Shown in pieces: positions 27,677-36,641 of a DNA stretch of 64,000 nt (position 1 is its first letter; the number at the start of each line of letters is the position of its first letter). Source of the stretch: Lachnospiraceae bacterium MD335. GTDB lineage: Bacteria; Bacillota; Clostridia; Lachnospirales; Lachnospiraceae. A program made the position numbers and the translations under genes. The DNA lies in the NCBI GenBank assembly GCA_000403335.2, contig KE159629.1, positions 388,755 through 452,754 of the forward strand, read 5' to 3'. The notes beneath the pieces were generated by a model, which saw only the letters and a list, made by a program, of their open reading frames with translations, searched no databases and was not told the DNA's origin.

Positions 27677-29605
27677 TTAAATATCAAGCTCCGCGTCGGT
27701 CGCATACTCGTAAATAAATTTTCTTCTTGGCGGAACATCAGTTCCCATCAACATCTCCGTCACTTCCGACGCCATGCGTGCGTCCTCAATCTCGATTTGC
27801 TTCAAAATCCGCGTCTCAGGATTCAGCGTCGTCTCCCAAAGCTGTTCGGCATCCATTTCTCCCAATCCTTTATACCGCTGCAAGGTAAACGGTCCTTTGT
27901 GGCGTTTGCGGTACTTATCAAGCGCCTCGTTGTCGTATAAATATTCTTCTTTTCCCTTTGCGGGCATTGCCTTATACAGAGGCGGCATTGCAATATAAAC
28001 ATGCCCCTCATAAATCAGCTCCGGCATAAAGCGGTAAAACAGCGTCAAAAGCAGATTGCTGATATGCTCGCCGTCAACATCGGCATCCGCCATAATCACG
28101 ATTTTATCATACCGTAGCTTCGCAATGTCAAAATCGTTCCCATACCCTTCCGAAAAACCGCAGCCAAACGCGTTAATCATCGACTTAATTTCTGCGTTTG
28201 CAAGCACCTTGTCAATGCTTGCCTTCTCCACATTTAAAATCTTTCCACGGATTGGCAAAATCGCCTGATACATACGGTTTCTTGCCGTCTTTGCACTTCC
28301 TCCCGCAGAATCTCCCTCCACGATAAAAATCTCACACTTACTGCTGTCCTTCGACTCGCAGTTTGCAAGCTTTCCGTTGGAATCAAATGAAAACTTCTGC
28401 TTTGTAAGCATGTTTGTCTTTGCGCGCTCTTCTGTTTTCCTGATTTTTGCGGCTTTTTCCGCACAGGAAATCACATTTTTTAAAACCTCGACATTGCGGT
28501 CAAAGTAGCGCGAAACCTCGTCGCCCGTCACCTTGCTGACCGCCTTCGACGCATCCTGGTTATCCAGCTTTGTCTTTGTCTGTCCCTCAAAACGCGGCTC
28601 AGGGTGCTTGATGGACACAATCGCCGTCATGCCGTTTCGCACATCTGCACCTGTAAAGTTCACGTCCTTTTCCTTCAAGATATTCAGCTCGCGGGCATAA
28701 TTATTGATAATCGTGGTAAACATGGTTTTAAAGCCCGTCAGATGCGTTCCGCCCTCTGCATTATAGATGTTGTTGCAAAAACCAAGCACATTCTCGTGAA
28801 ATTCATTGATATACTGAAACGCGCACTCCACCGTTATATTCTCACTTTCTCCCGTAAAATAAATAATGTCGTGAAGCGCCTCTTTATTTTTGTTTAAATC
28901 CTTGATATAACCGACAATCCCTTCCGGTTCCGTATAAACAATTTTTTCGGGTGCACTGCTTCGTCTGTCCTCAAAAATAATCGTAAGCTTTGGGTTTAAG
29001 TAAGCCGTTTCATGCAGCCTGCTTTTAACTTCCTCCGCCTTAAAACGCGTTTTGTCAAAAATCTGCGGGTCCGGCGTAAAGTTTATGGTTGTGCCTGTTT
29101 CTTTCGTCTTTCCGATAACAGGAAGCAGACCGTCAACAAGCTCCACCACGGGATTTCCGTACGCATACTTGTCCTGATGAATCAGCCCGCCGCTCTTGAC
29201 CGTTACAGTCAATTGCGTGGACAACGCATTCACCACCGAAGATCCCACACCATGCAGCCCGCCGCTTGTCTTATATGCACTGTTGTCAAACTTTCCACCC
29301 GCGTGAAGTGTCGTAAATACCACCCGCTCCGCACTCACGCCCTTTTGGTGCATACCGACGGGAATGCCGCGCCCGTTGTCCGAAATGGTCGCTGAGCCGT
29401 CTGCCTCAAGCGTCACACGGATTTCACTGCACTCTCCCGCAAGATGTTCGTCCACCGAATTGTCAACGATTTCATATATTAAATGATTTAAGCCTTTTGT
29501 GGAAACGCTTCCGATATACATTCCAGGGCGTTTCCTGACTGCTTCAAGCCCCTCTAAAACGGTAATGCTTGACGCATCATATGTTGTATTGTCTGTTTTT
29601 GTCAT
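27677..29605 (-). CDS. parE: Type IIA topoisomerase subunit B, ParE-like
   Basis: A 642-aa GHKL ATPase topoisomerase subunit. ATP-site motifs are EIVDNSVDEHLAG, ISDNGRGIPVG and GGLHGVGSSVVNALS; the Toprim domain has IVEGDSAGGSAK and DADVDGEHI. It forms the DNA-cutting enzyme with the A subunit encoded downstream. Length is that of short GyrB/ParE without the enterobacterial insert. Two starts are possible: the ATG at 29605 (SD AAAGG 13 bases upstream) or one four codons earlier (SD one base upstream). Confidence 0.85.
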   Translation of the reverse strand: MTKTDNTTYDASSITVLEGLEAVRKRPGMYIGSVSTKGLNHLIYEIVDNSVDEHLAGECSEIRVTLEADGSATISDNGRGIPVGMHQKGVSAERVVFTTLHAGGKFDNSAYKTSGGLHGVGSSVVNALSTQLTVTVKSGGLIHQDKYAYGNPVVELVDGLLPVIGKTKETGTTINFTPDPQIFDKTRFKAEEVKSRLHETAYLNPKLTIIFEDRRSSAPEKIVYTEPEGIVGYIKDLNKNKEALHDIIYFTGESENITVECAFQYINEFHENVLGFCNNIYNAEGGTHLTGFKTMFTTIINNYARELNILKEKDVNFTGADVRNGMTAIVSIKHPEPRFEGQTKTKLDNQDASKAVSKVTGDEVSRYFDRNVEVLKNVISCAEKAAKIRKTEERAKTNMLTKQKFSFDSNGKLANCESKDSSKCEIFIVEGDSAGGSAKTARNRMYQAILPIRGKILNVEKASIDKVLANAEIKSMINAFGCGFSEGYGNDFDIAKLRYDKIVIMADADVDGEHISNLLLTLFYRFMPELIYEGHVYIAMPPLYKAMPAKGKEEYLYDNEALDKYRKRHKGPFTLQRYKGLGEMDAEQLWETTLNPETRILKQIEIEDARMASEVTEMLMGTDVPPRRKFIYEYATDAELDI

Positions 29606-29617
29606 TTTAGGAACCAT

Positions 29618-29872
29618 GCCTTTCTAAAATCAGAGTTCTAACGCTGCCGCACATGTTGTTTCGTCGTTTTAACGGCAACGTTTTACCTTATTGTAGTATA
29701 CCATAATTGCTCCGCAATCATGGTAAGTTCATGCCCATTCGGGCGAGTATAATATCTGTCGATATTATACCATAACTTTCCAACTTTGCAACTGTTTTTG
29801 CGATTTTTTTCGAATATATGTTTTTGTTGGTTTTACATAAAAATTTTCTATGCATTTTTTTCAATGCAACCA
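29618..29872. other. Gene-free region between parE and pta
   Basis: Contains the promoter-bearing repeat G1 (29733-29791), a short TTGC/GCAA hairpin near 29707 and AT-rich DNA. The one reading frame over the repeat ends in repeat-encoded residues shared with another spurious frame at 40.3 kb and is not a gene. Confidence 0.6.
29733..29791 (-). repeat. Promoter-bearing dispersed repeat, family G copy 1
   Basis: Minus strand: TTGCAA (29786-29791), 16 bases, TATAAT (29764-29769), then an inverted repeat ATAATATCGACAGATATTAT and hairpin GCCCGAATGGGC. The block is nearly identical to 40311-40353. It points toward parE, whose start lies about 130 bases downstream, so it probably supplies a promoter. 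Confidence 0.7.
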
Positions 29873-29900
29873 TTGCAAATGTAAAAAATATGTATACAAT
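29873..29900 (+). promoter_or_regulatory. Predicted pta promoter
   Basis: TTGCAA (29873-29878), a 16-base spacer and TACAAT (29895-29900), about 80 bases upstream of the pta ATG. AAAAGGAAGG precedes the start. Confidence 0.55.
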
Positions 29901-29982
29901 AGTAATTAGAACGCGGCGCACACCGCAAAACACAACGGTGTAAGCGCTTTCATAAATTTAACGAAAAGGAAGGATAAAAACT

Positions 29983-30975
29983 ATGGCTATGTATGGATTT
30001 GGTCCGATGATCGACCAGTTAAAGAAGAACCCCAAAACAATTGTATTTACGGAAGGATGCGATCCCCGTATTCTTGAGGCTGCATCACGTCTTCTTGCAA
30101 GCAGCTTCCTTACCCCGATCCTTGTAGGAAATGAGGAAGAAGTTTTAAAAGCTGCCGAAGATGCCGGTTACAATATCAGAGGCGCCCAGATTATTGACAG
30201 CAATCACTACGACCGTTTTGATGAGATGGTAGATAAATTTTGCGAACTCAGGGCAGGGAAAAAAGAAGGCACTCCCGAAAAAGCAAGAGAGATTCTGACA
30301 CAGCCAAATTACTTCGGCACAATGCTTGTAGCAATGGGTGTAGCGGATGCACTTCTTGGCGGCGCTACATACTCTACCTCCGACACGGTTCGCCCTGCAT
30401 TACAGCTCATCAAGACAAAACCCAACAACAGCATCGTTTCTTCCTGCTTTATCCTTGTTCGTCCCGGTGCAACCGGTGAAAACGAAGTGCTTGCAATGGG
30501 CGACTGCGCGATTAATATTGCTCCTTCCGAGGACGAGCTTGTTGAAATCTGCGGCGAGACAATTGAGTGCGCTAAGATTTTCGGTATTGACCCGAAAGTC
30601 GCTTTCCTAAGCTACTCTACGCTTGGTTCCGGAAAAGGCGATTCCGTTGAAAAAATGCGCAATGCCGCAGCCAAAGCGAAAGCAGAATTCCCTGACACGC
30701 CAATCGAAGGTGAACTTCAGTTCGACGCCGCTGTTTCTCCGCGTGTGGCACGTACAAAATGTCCCGACTCTAAGGTTGCGGGACATGCCAATACATTCAT
30801 CTTCCCGGATATTAACTCAGGCAATATGGGTTACAAGATTGCACAAAGAATGGGTAACTTCGAAGCATATGGTCCGATCCTTCTTGGCTTAAATGCACCG
30901 ATTAATGATCTTTCCCGCGGATGTAACGCGATTGAGGTTTATTCAATGGCGATTATTACAGCGGCCTTGGTGTAG
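29983..30975 (+). CDS. pta: Phosphate acetyltransferase
   Basis: A 330-aa monodomain Pta converting acetyl-CoA and phosphate to acetyl phosphate. Signatures include FTEGCDPRILEAASRL, GGATYSTSDTVRPALQLIKT, SYSTLGSGKG and a C-terminal NDLSRGC motif. Acetate kinase, the usual partner, is not downstream; a terminator follows directly. It is one of few plus-strand genes here. Likely role: acetate formation or acetyl phosphate supply in fermentation. Confidence 0.95.
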   Translation: MAMYGFGPMIDQLKKNPKTIVFTEGCDPRILEAASRLLASSFLTPILVGNEEEVLKAAEDAGYNIRGAQIIDSNHYDRFDEMVDKFCELRAGKKEGTPEKAREILTQPNYFGTMLVAMGVADALLGGATYSTSDTVRPALQLIKTKPNNSIVSSCFILVRPGATGENEVLAMGDCAINIAPSEDELVEICGETIECAKIFGIDPKVAFLSYSTLGSGKGDSVEKMRNAAAKAKAEFPDTPIEGELQFDAAVSPRVARTKCPDSKVAGHANTFIFPDINSGNMGYKIAQRMGNFEAYGPILLGLNAPINDLSRGCNAIEVYSMAIITAALV

Positions 30976-31002
30976 ATTTGAAATAGAATGATTTAATGAT
31001 AA

Positions 31003-31049
31003 AAAAGATAACTTACTGATTTGTAAAGAGTCGGTAAGTTATCTTTTTC
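31003..31049 (+). terminator. pta terminator
   Basis: AAAGATAACTTAC pairs perfectly with GTAAGTTATCTTT (13 bp) across a 17-base loop, followed by TTC. It ends the single-gene pta transcript. Confidence 0.85.
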
Positions 31050-31110
31050 ATTTCCTGTTATCTCATTTTACTTATATGCCGCAAGTTCTTCCTATGCCGG
31101 CTGCATATCC

Positions 31111-31145
31111 AAAAAAGGTCTGATTCCCTCAGAATCAAACCTTTT
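31111..31145 (-). terminator. Terminator on the minus strand below the 63-aa gene
   Basis: Minus strand AAAAGGTTTGATTCT-GAGG-GAATCAGACCTTTTTT. Strong stem with a T-tract; ends the transcript coming from 31458. Confidence 0.85.
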
Positions 31146-31156
31146 CCCAAAACCTC

Positions 31157-31192
31157 TCAAATCAACTTCTTCGTACAGGCAATCGCAAGCGC
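31157..31192 (-). repeat. Exact 36-bp duplicate of the degV 3' end
   Basis: These 36 bases are identical to 31860-31895 and encode the last ten DegV residues (LAIACTKKLI) plus the stop. Here they are fused in frame to an upstream hydrophobic stretch (residues GWIFGFTAFAGVCFGAVRYA) that has no start codon and overlaps the end of the 63-aa gene. This looks like a recombination scar rather than a DegV paralogue. Confidence 0.75.
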
Positions 31193-31266
31193 AAAAGCAT
31201 ATCTCACAGCACCAAAACAGACTCCGGCAAAAGCTGTAAAGCCGAAGATCCATCCAGTCTTGCAAA

Positions 31267-31458
31267 CTATTCTTTTATTTCATCAATGTCTGTAAGATTT
31301 ACGCCTAAAACATTCAGTAAAGCTTTTAAAGAAATATATTTCTTTTTCAATTCGGCATAAGTCTCAGTAGCATTTTCTTTTTTAGCAATTGTCATATATC
31401 GCTGTATTTCCCTGAAATCGTCTATCGTAGTTTTTGCAATTTCAGCATTGTTCGGCAT
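31267..31458 (-). CDS. Small conserved-looking protein (63 aa)
   Basis: A 63-aa, charged, helical protein (MPNNAEIAKTTIDDFREIQR...) with no membrane segment or known domain. GGAGGTGA lies five bases before the ATG, and TAGACT/17/TATACT upstream makes a credible promoter; a strong terminator follows the gene. It resembles the 55-aa product at 58898-59065: TID, IQR/LQR, a central ELKKK/ELDYQ helix and the ending LGVNLTDID / MGVNVEDIT align. I do not know the family's function. Confidence 0.78.
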   Translation of the reverse strand: MPNNAEIAKTTIDDFREIQRYMTIAKKENATETYAELKKKYISLKALLNVLGVNLTDIDEIKE

Positions 31459-31573
31459 AAAATCACCTCCGGTTAAAGAACATCAGTTGTTATGTTATGA
31501 TTAGTATAACATAATCTAAGGGGAAAGTCTATCCGTTTTGACCGCATAATTTACCTTCCATCAAATCAACGTT

Positions 31574-31858
31574 ACTGTTCACTCCGTTCCAATAACGAGT
31601 AAAAATCCATGCAAAAATTGCAAAACGAACAAGTTCGTTGCGCAAATGGATTTTTACTTGCTGCATGTACGTTTTCGTACGGACTTAGCAGTCAATGCTA
31701 AGTCCTGTGTGAACAGTATCAAATCAACGTTACTGTTCACTCCGTTCCAGTAACGAGTAAAAATCCATGCAAAATTTGCTTCGCAAATGGATTTTTACTT
31801 GCTGCATGTACGTTTTCGTACGGACTTAGCAGTCAATGCTAAGTCCTGTGTGAACAGT
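31574..31858. repeat. Two tandem MITE-like structured units beside degV
   Basis: Unit 1 (31574-31717, 144 bp) and unit 2 (31732-31858, 127 bp) both begin ACTGTTCAC and end GTGAACAGT, 9-bp terminal inverted repeats. Each contains three hairpins: one around AAAAATCCAT/ATGGATTTTT, GTACG-TTTT-CGTAC, and GGACTTAGCA/TGCTAAGTCC. They are nearly identical outside the loop of the first hairpin. The words ATCAAATCAAC, which are the degV stop region, precede each unit and follow the second. Confidence 0.85.
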
Positions 31859-31859
31859 A

Positions 31860-32726
31860 TCAAATCAACTTCTTCGTACAGGCAATCGCAAGCGCTCCTG
31901 GGCCGATATGGCATGAAACACTGAGCGATAAGTGGTCAATATAAACCGGATACCCCGGAAACTGTGCCGCAAGCTCTTCCTTTAACAACCCTGCCGCCTC
32001 CTCATTCTCTGTATGCGCAATCTGTAAATAAATCGGATTGTCCTCTGAAACGCCGCCAAACCGTTTCTCAATATCATTCTTAATCGCCGTCATCATAATG
32101 GACTTCGCCTGATTGACTGTCCGCGCTTTTGCAAAGGCGTCAAGCTTCTCTCCCTGTATCTGCAGCACGGGCTTTAATTTAAGCAGCGTTCCGAGCGCTG
32201 CCGCAGCCGGGGTAATTCTGCCGCCCTTTTTCAGATAATGCAGCGTGTCAATCATAATATAAATACTCGAATTAAATTTGTCCGCTTCAAGCAGTTCCTT
32301 AATCTCGCTTCCGCTCTTTCCTGCCTTCACAAGTGCAAGCGCATCCAACGCTGACTGCCGCTGTGTCACGGAAATGCGCTGATTGTTCACCACATGCACT
32401 TTGCCCTCGTAATCCTGCGCCAGCATCTGTGCCGTCTGACATGAACCGCTCAGCCCGCTCGACATCGGAATATGCACAATCTCGTCATTCTCCTTTAAAA
32501 GCGTGTCCCACAACGCCAAAATAGCTTCCGGTGAAGGTTGTGAAGTTGAAATATCGGCGTTTGACGCAAGTTTTTCGTAAAACTCCCGCCGGCTCAATGT
32601 AATTTCCTCAAAATATGTTTCCCCGTCAATCATAAACGGCATCGGAATTACGCTGATGCCAAGCTCTAACGCCTGTGCCTGCGTAATACCACTGTTGCTG
32701 TCCGTAACTACTGCAATCTTTGACAT
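31860..32726 (-). CDS. DegV family fatty-acid-binding protein (FakB-like)
   Basis: A 288-aa DegV protein. N-terminal VVTDSNSGIT, IPMSSGLSGSC and the C-terminal HIGPGALAIA are the fatty-acid-binding signatures. DegV/FakB proteins present fatty acids to the kinase FakA; a FakA-like gene lies two genes upstream on the same strand (34936-36627). GGAGG precedes the ATG at 32726. The last ten codons and stop are duplicated at 31157 and the flanking DNA is repeat-rich. Confidence 0.9.
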   Translation of the reverse strand: MSKIAVVTDSNSGITQAQALELGISVIPMPFMIDGETYFEEITLSRREFYEKLASNADISTSQPSPEAILALWDTLLKENDEIVHIPMSSGLSGSCQTAQMLAQDYEGKVHVVNNQRISVTQRQSALDALALVKAGKSGSEIKELLEADKFNSSIYIMIDTLHYLKKGGRITPAAAALGTLLKLKPVLQIQGEKLDAFAKARTVNQAKSIMMTAIKNDIEKRFGGVSEDNPIYLQIAHTENEEAAGLLKEELAAQFPGYPVYIDHLSLSVSCHIGPGALAIACTKKLI

Positions 32727-32754
32727 GTGTCAATCCTCCGTTCTGCCAACACCT

Positions 32755-32800
32755 TAATTTATGGGTTGACATAAATTTGCCATATAGAAAATTCCTAATA
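32755..32800 (-). repeat. Family F repeat, degenerate copy between recG and degV
   Basis: Minus strand TTTTCTATATGGCAAATTTA then TGTCAACCCATAAATTAAGG matches the second hairpin of the family (GGCAAATTTGTG...CACAAATT). The first hairpin is degraded. It lies just after the recG stop. Confidence 0.5.
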
Positions 32801-32819
32801 TATGTTATTATTTTTATAA

Positions 32820-34904
32820 TCAGATATTTACAAAGTCAACATCTGAAGAAACATGCTCGTCATAGTGCGCCCAAAACGCTTCATGCTCGCAAACAGGCAT
32901 CTTACCGTTTGCAAGATATGCCGCATAAAGCTCCTGCGCACAGCTTTGCGCCTCCTGCAAAATTCCCGCATCCTGATAAATATCGCCAATCGTAAACTGA
33001 AACTGTCCGCTCTGCCGGATACCAAATAAATCCCCCGGTCCGCGCAGCCGCATATCTTCTGACGAAATAAAAAATCCGTCGTTGGATTTGTTCAGCACCT
33101 GCAAACGCTCCATAGTATCATTTTGACCTGTGGCGGTGATAAATATACAGTAGGACTGCTCTTTGCCTCTGCCCACGCGCCCCCTTAACTGATGAAGCTG
33201 TGCAAGCCCGAACCGTTCGGCATTTTCCACAAGCATAACCGTAGCGTTCGGCACATTAATTCCGACCTCAATCACCGTCGTGGAAACAAGCACGTCAATA
33301 TGGTGGCTGGCAAATTCTTCCATAATATAATTCTTTGCCTTTGCTTTCATCTGCCCGTGAAGATAATCAATCCGGACAGACGACGGCAGCTCTTTTTTAA
33401 GCCTGTCCGCATAATCGACCACATTTTCAAGTATCGGCTGGTCTCCCATCAGTTCCTCGTTTGCTTCCACCATCGGACAGATAACATAAGCCTGTCTGCC
33501 AGCTGCAACCTCGTTTGCAATAAACTGATACGCCTTTTTGCGATAGTCCGTATTGACCACGCAGTTCTTAATTGGCAGTCTGTTTGCCGGCAGCTCGTCC
33601 ATCACGGATATATCCAGTTCGCCATACAGGATAATTGCAAGCGTCCGCGGAATCGGCGTCGCGCTCATCACCAAAATGTGCGGCTGCAAGCCCTTCTGTG
33701 CCAATGTTTCACGCTGTTTCACGCCAAACCGGTGCTGCTCATCCGTAATCACAAGCCGTAAATTGTAAAAGTCCACATCATCCTGAAGCAGCGCCTGCGT
33801 ACCTACGATAACATTGCAGGCGCCAAGCGCAATGCTTTCCTTTGTGCGTCGTTTTTCCCGTGCCGTCAAAGAGCCCGTCAAAAGGACAGGCTTAAACGGA
33901 AGGTTATATTTTTCGGCAAGCTCCGAGATTGTTTCAAAATGCTGTTTTGCAAGTACCTCTGTCGGCGCCATAAAAGCCGCCTGCGCATGGTTCATCACAC
34001 ACATCAGCATTGCAAGAATTGCTACAATCGTTTTTCCTGAACCCACGTCTCCCTGAACAAGTCTGTTCATCAGATGTGCCGAACACATATCTTCCTCAAT
34101 CTGCGCCCATACACGCTGCTGCGCATTGGTAAGCTGATACGGAAGCTTCTCAATAAAATCCCGACACGCATCAATGCGCATCATCGGACAATCATTGACC
34201 TCGCGCGACGCCATATCTTTAAGCACCATTACGGACACGATAAAAAACAGAAATTCTTCAAACACAAGCCGTTTTCGTGCCGAAAGCAGTTCTTCCTTAT
34301 TTGCCGGAAAATGAATTCCAAGCATTGCGGACTGTAAATTACAAAGCCCATATTTATGGCGCATGGATTCCGGAATGTAATCCTCCTCAAACGAAAGTGC
34401 ATCTACAGCCGTTCGCACTGCCTTTGTAACGGCGACGACGGAAAGACCTTTTGTTGTGGGATAAATCGGTGCAAGTCTGTGAAGATTTTTTTCAAACTCC
34501 TGCGGACCGATAATCTTTGGCTGCTCTAAGACCATTCGATTGTTTTTTAAGACGGCACGCCCCCGGAAAATACACTGCTTTCCTGTCTGTAGCATATTTT
34601 TCATATATGGCATATTAAAATATGTGATGTCACACGCGCCGCTTGCATCTTTCACGCGAACGCTCGTGATCGTCATGTTTTTTCTGATATGAAGCGTTTG
34701 GGGAGCGCCTATAATCATTCCCCGTATGGCGTGTATCTGATTTGCCCGAAGCTCCCCAATGGAGACAAGATCACGCCATTCCTCGTAATCCCTCGGATAA
34801 TGGGTAATCAGATCATGGACTGTAAAAATATTCAGTTTGTGATACAGTGCGGCTGTCTTTTCCCCGATTCCGCTTATCTTTGTGATTGGATCGCCAAGCT
34901 GCAT
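32820..34904 (-). CDS. recG: ATP-dependent DNA helicase RecG
   Basis: A 694-aa RecG, a branch-migrating helicase that regresses stalled forks. The N-terminal wedge/OB region (GDPITKISGIGEKTAALYHK) is followed by helicase motifs: VQGDVGSGKT (Walker A), TDEQHRFG (DEQH box), MSATPIPRTL and QLRGRVGRGKEQSYC (motif VI). The ATG at 34904 has GGGGGA upstream. It sits between fakA and degV, a frequent Firmicutes order. Confidence 0.96.
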   Translation of the reverse strand: MQLGDPITKISGIGEKTAALYHKLNIFTVHDLITHYPRDYEEWRDLVSIGELRANQIHAIRGMIIGAPQTLHIRKNMTITSVRVKDASGACDITYFNMPYMKNMLQTGKQCIFRGRAVLKNNRMVLEQPKIIGPQEFEKNLHRLAPIYPTTKGLSVVAVTKAVRTAVDALSFEEDYIPESMRHKYGLCNLQSAMLGIHFPANKEELLSARKRLVFEEFLFFIVSVMVLKDMASREVNDCPMMRIDACRDFIEKLPYQLTNAQQRVWAQIEEDMCSAHLMNRLVQGDVGSGKTIVAILAMLMCVMNHAQAAFMAPTEVLAKQHFETISELAEKYNLPFKPVLLTGSLTAREKRRTKESIALGACNVIVGTQALLQDDVDFYNLRLVITDEQHRFGVKQRETLAQKGLQPHILVMSATPIPRTLAIILYGELDISVMDELPANRLPIKNCVVNTDYRKKAYQFIANEVAAGRQAYVICPMVEANEELMGDQPILENVVDYADRLKKELPSSVRIDYLHGQMKAKAKNYIMEEFASHHIDVLVSTTVIEVGINVPNATVMLVENAERFGLAQLHQLRGRVGRGKEQSYCIFITATGQNDTMERLQVLNKSNDGFFISSEDMRLRGPGDLFGIRQSGQFQFTIGDIYQDAGILQEAQSCAQELYAAYLANGKMPVCEHEAFWAHYDEHVSSDVDFVNI

Positions 34905-34935
34905 CCGCCTATCCCCCTGTCCATGCTTTTCCAAT

Positions 34936-36627
34936 CTACTCTGCCGATATAATATAAGAATATATCGGCTGTCCGCCAAACTGAAGTTCGATATCGCAAT
35001 CCGCATACGCTGCTTTCACTTTATCCGCAAGCTTTTGCGCCTGCACCTCTTCCACGTCATCTCCGTAGTAGATGCTGATAAGCTTATAATCGTCCTGCAT
35101 CATTTTTTCAACCATTTCATAGGCAACTGCCTGCATATCCGCGCCGACCGAAAGAATGCCCTGATCGCCGATACCCATGAAATCCCCCTGATGAATTTCC
35201 TTATCGTCAATCATGGTATCCCTCACTGCATAGGTTACCTGTCCTGTCGCTACATTGCCTGCCTCACGCGTCATCACAGCCTCATTTTCCTCCACGGAAA
35301 TATCCGGCACATAATTGATAATCGCCGTAATTCCCTGTGCTACTGTCTTTGTGGGAATTACAACAATATTTTTGTCTGTGGTAAGCTGACTTGCCTGGTT
35401 TGCCGCCAATACAATGTTTTTGTTGTTAGGGAAAATAAAAATATTGTCGGCATTGATTTTGTCGATTGCGTTGAGCATATCCTCGGTACTCGGGTTCATC
35501 GTCTGACCGCCCTCAATAATATAATCCACGCCAAGCGAACGGAAAATCTCATTGATTCCGTCACCCACCGATACTGCAATAAAGCCGGTATCTTTGTGTT
35601 CCATAGGAACCTGTGTATCTTCGAATGCAGAAACGGAAGCGCCCTGCATCTCTTTTTCCATCATCTCCGAAACTTTTTCGTCGCGTTCCAAGCGCATGTT
35701 TTCTATGATAATCGTCGTCAACTGTCCGTATTTCAGCGCTCTTTGCATTGCCAAACCAGGATCGTTTGTATGCACGTGCACCTTGACAATCTCATCATCA
35801 GCCACAACAACAATAGAGTCGCCAATTGATGTCAGAAACTCCTTAAAATCCGTTTCCTGCTTGGTGTGAAACGGTTTCTCCAGCATAATCAAAAACTGTG
35901 TACAATAACAGAATTTAATCTCCGCATTTGCCTGTGCTTCGATGTTGGAACTAACCGCACCTGTTTTGGGAGCAGACGCGGCAGCCTCCACGGAAAAATC
36001 AATTTCCTTGCCAAGAAACGCGTCCAGTCCGCCTTTCAATACTTCAACCAAACCCTGTCCGCCCGAATCGACAACGCCTGCCTGCTTTAATACGGGCAGC
36101 ATGTCGGGTGTTTGGGAAAGAACCACTTCCGCTTCCTTAATTACTTCCTTTATAAAAACTTCCAAGTCCTTCTCTCCTGCCACGGCAAGATCGTCGGCAC
36201 GCTTTGCCGCCCCCTTCGCCACGGTGAGAATGGTACCTTCCTTTGGCTTCATAACCGCCTTATATGCCGTTTCAACTGCTTTATCACAGGCAGCGGCGAG
36301 AATTGCCACATTAATTGTATCGTACTCCCTGATAACCTTTGTAAAACCGCGGAAAAGCTGCGAGAGAATAACGCCCGAATTTCCTCTTGCGCCTCTTAAA
36401 GAACCCGAAGAAATCGCTTTTGCAAGCGACACCATATCGGGATTTTCAAGGGCGGCAACTTCTTTTGCCGCGGACATCATTGTCATGGACATATTTGTAC
36501 CGGTATCACCGTCTGGAACCGGAAACACATTCAACTCGTTAATCCATTCTTTTTTGTTCTCTAAATTTTTTGCACCGGCTAAAAACATCTTTGCAAACAT
36601 CTTAGCGTCGATTGTATTGAAACCCAC
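34936..36627 (-). CDS. fakA: FakA-like fatty acid kinase (DhaL/DAK2 domain protein)
   Basis: A 563-aa YloV/FakA protein. The N-terminal DhaL domain (about 1-200) has INELNVFPVPDGDTGTNMS and GARGNSGVILSQLFRG, the ATP/Mg motifs. The C-terminal region includes EGGQTMNPSTEDMLNAI and IFPNNKNI, typical of the FakA C-terminal FakB-binding module. FakA phosphorylates FakB-bound fatty acids for phospholipid synthesis; a DegV/FakB gene is nearby. It follows the Asp23-family gene, a standard arrangement. Confidence 0.92.
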   Translation of the reverse strand: MGFNTIDAKMFAKMFLAGAKNLENKKEWINELNVFPVPDGDTGTNMSMTMMSAAKEVAALENPDMVSLAKAISSGSLRGARGNSGVILSQLFRGFTKVIREYDTINVAILAAACDKAVETAYKAVMKPKEGTILTVAKGAAKRADDLAVAGEKDLEVFIKEVIKEAEVVLSQTPDMLPVLKQAGVVDSGGQGLVEVLKGGLDAFLGKEIDFSVEAAASAPKTGAVSSNIEAQANAEIKFCYCTQFLIMLEKPFHTKQETDFKEFLTSIGDSIVVVADDEIVKVHVHTNDPGLAMQRALKYGQLTTIIIENMRLERDEKVSEMMEKEMQGASVSAFEDTQVPMEHKDTGFIAVSVGDGINEIFRSLGVDYIIEGGQTMNPSTEDMLNAIDKINADNIFIFPNNKNIVLAANQASQLTTDKNIVVIPTKTVAQGITAIINYVPDISVEENEAVMTREAGNVATGQVTYAVRDTMIDDKEIHQGDFMGIGDQGILSVGADMQAVAYEMVEKMMQDDYKLISIYYGDDVEEVQAQKLADKVKAAYADCDIELQFGGQPIYSYIISAE

Positions 36628-36641
36628 TTCAAAAATCCTCC

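Noticed and set aside
25285..29605. Main DNA gyrase genes gyrA/gyrB
   Set aside because: No GyrA box visible in the A subunit C-terminus; no dnaA/recF neighbourhood. Called ParC/ParE-like, with gyrase kept as the alternative.
29718..29933. 71-codon minus-strand frame upstream of parE
   Set aside because: Its C-terminal residues come from repeat G, also present in another spurious frame at 40158-40403. No ribosome binding site.
31559..31895. CRISPR array at the tandem repeat
   Set aside because: Only two units of unequal length (144 and 127 bp) with internal hairpins and no spacers; no cas genes nearby.
34882..35829. 315-codon plus frame antisense to fakA
   Set aside because: Antisense to a clear DhaL-family gene; His/Cys/Ile-rich composition, no ribosome binding site.
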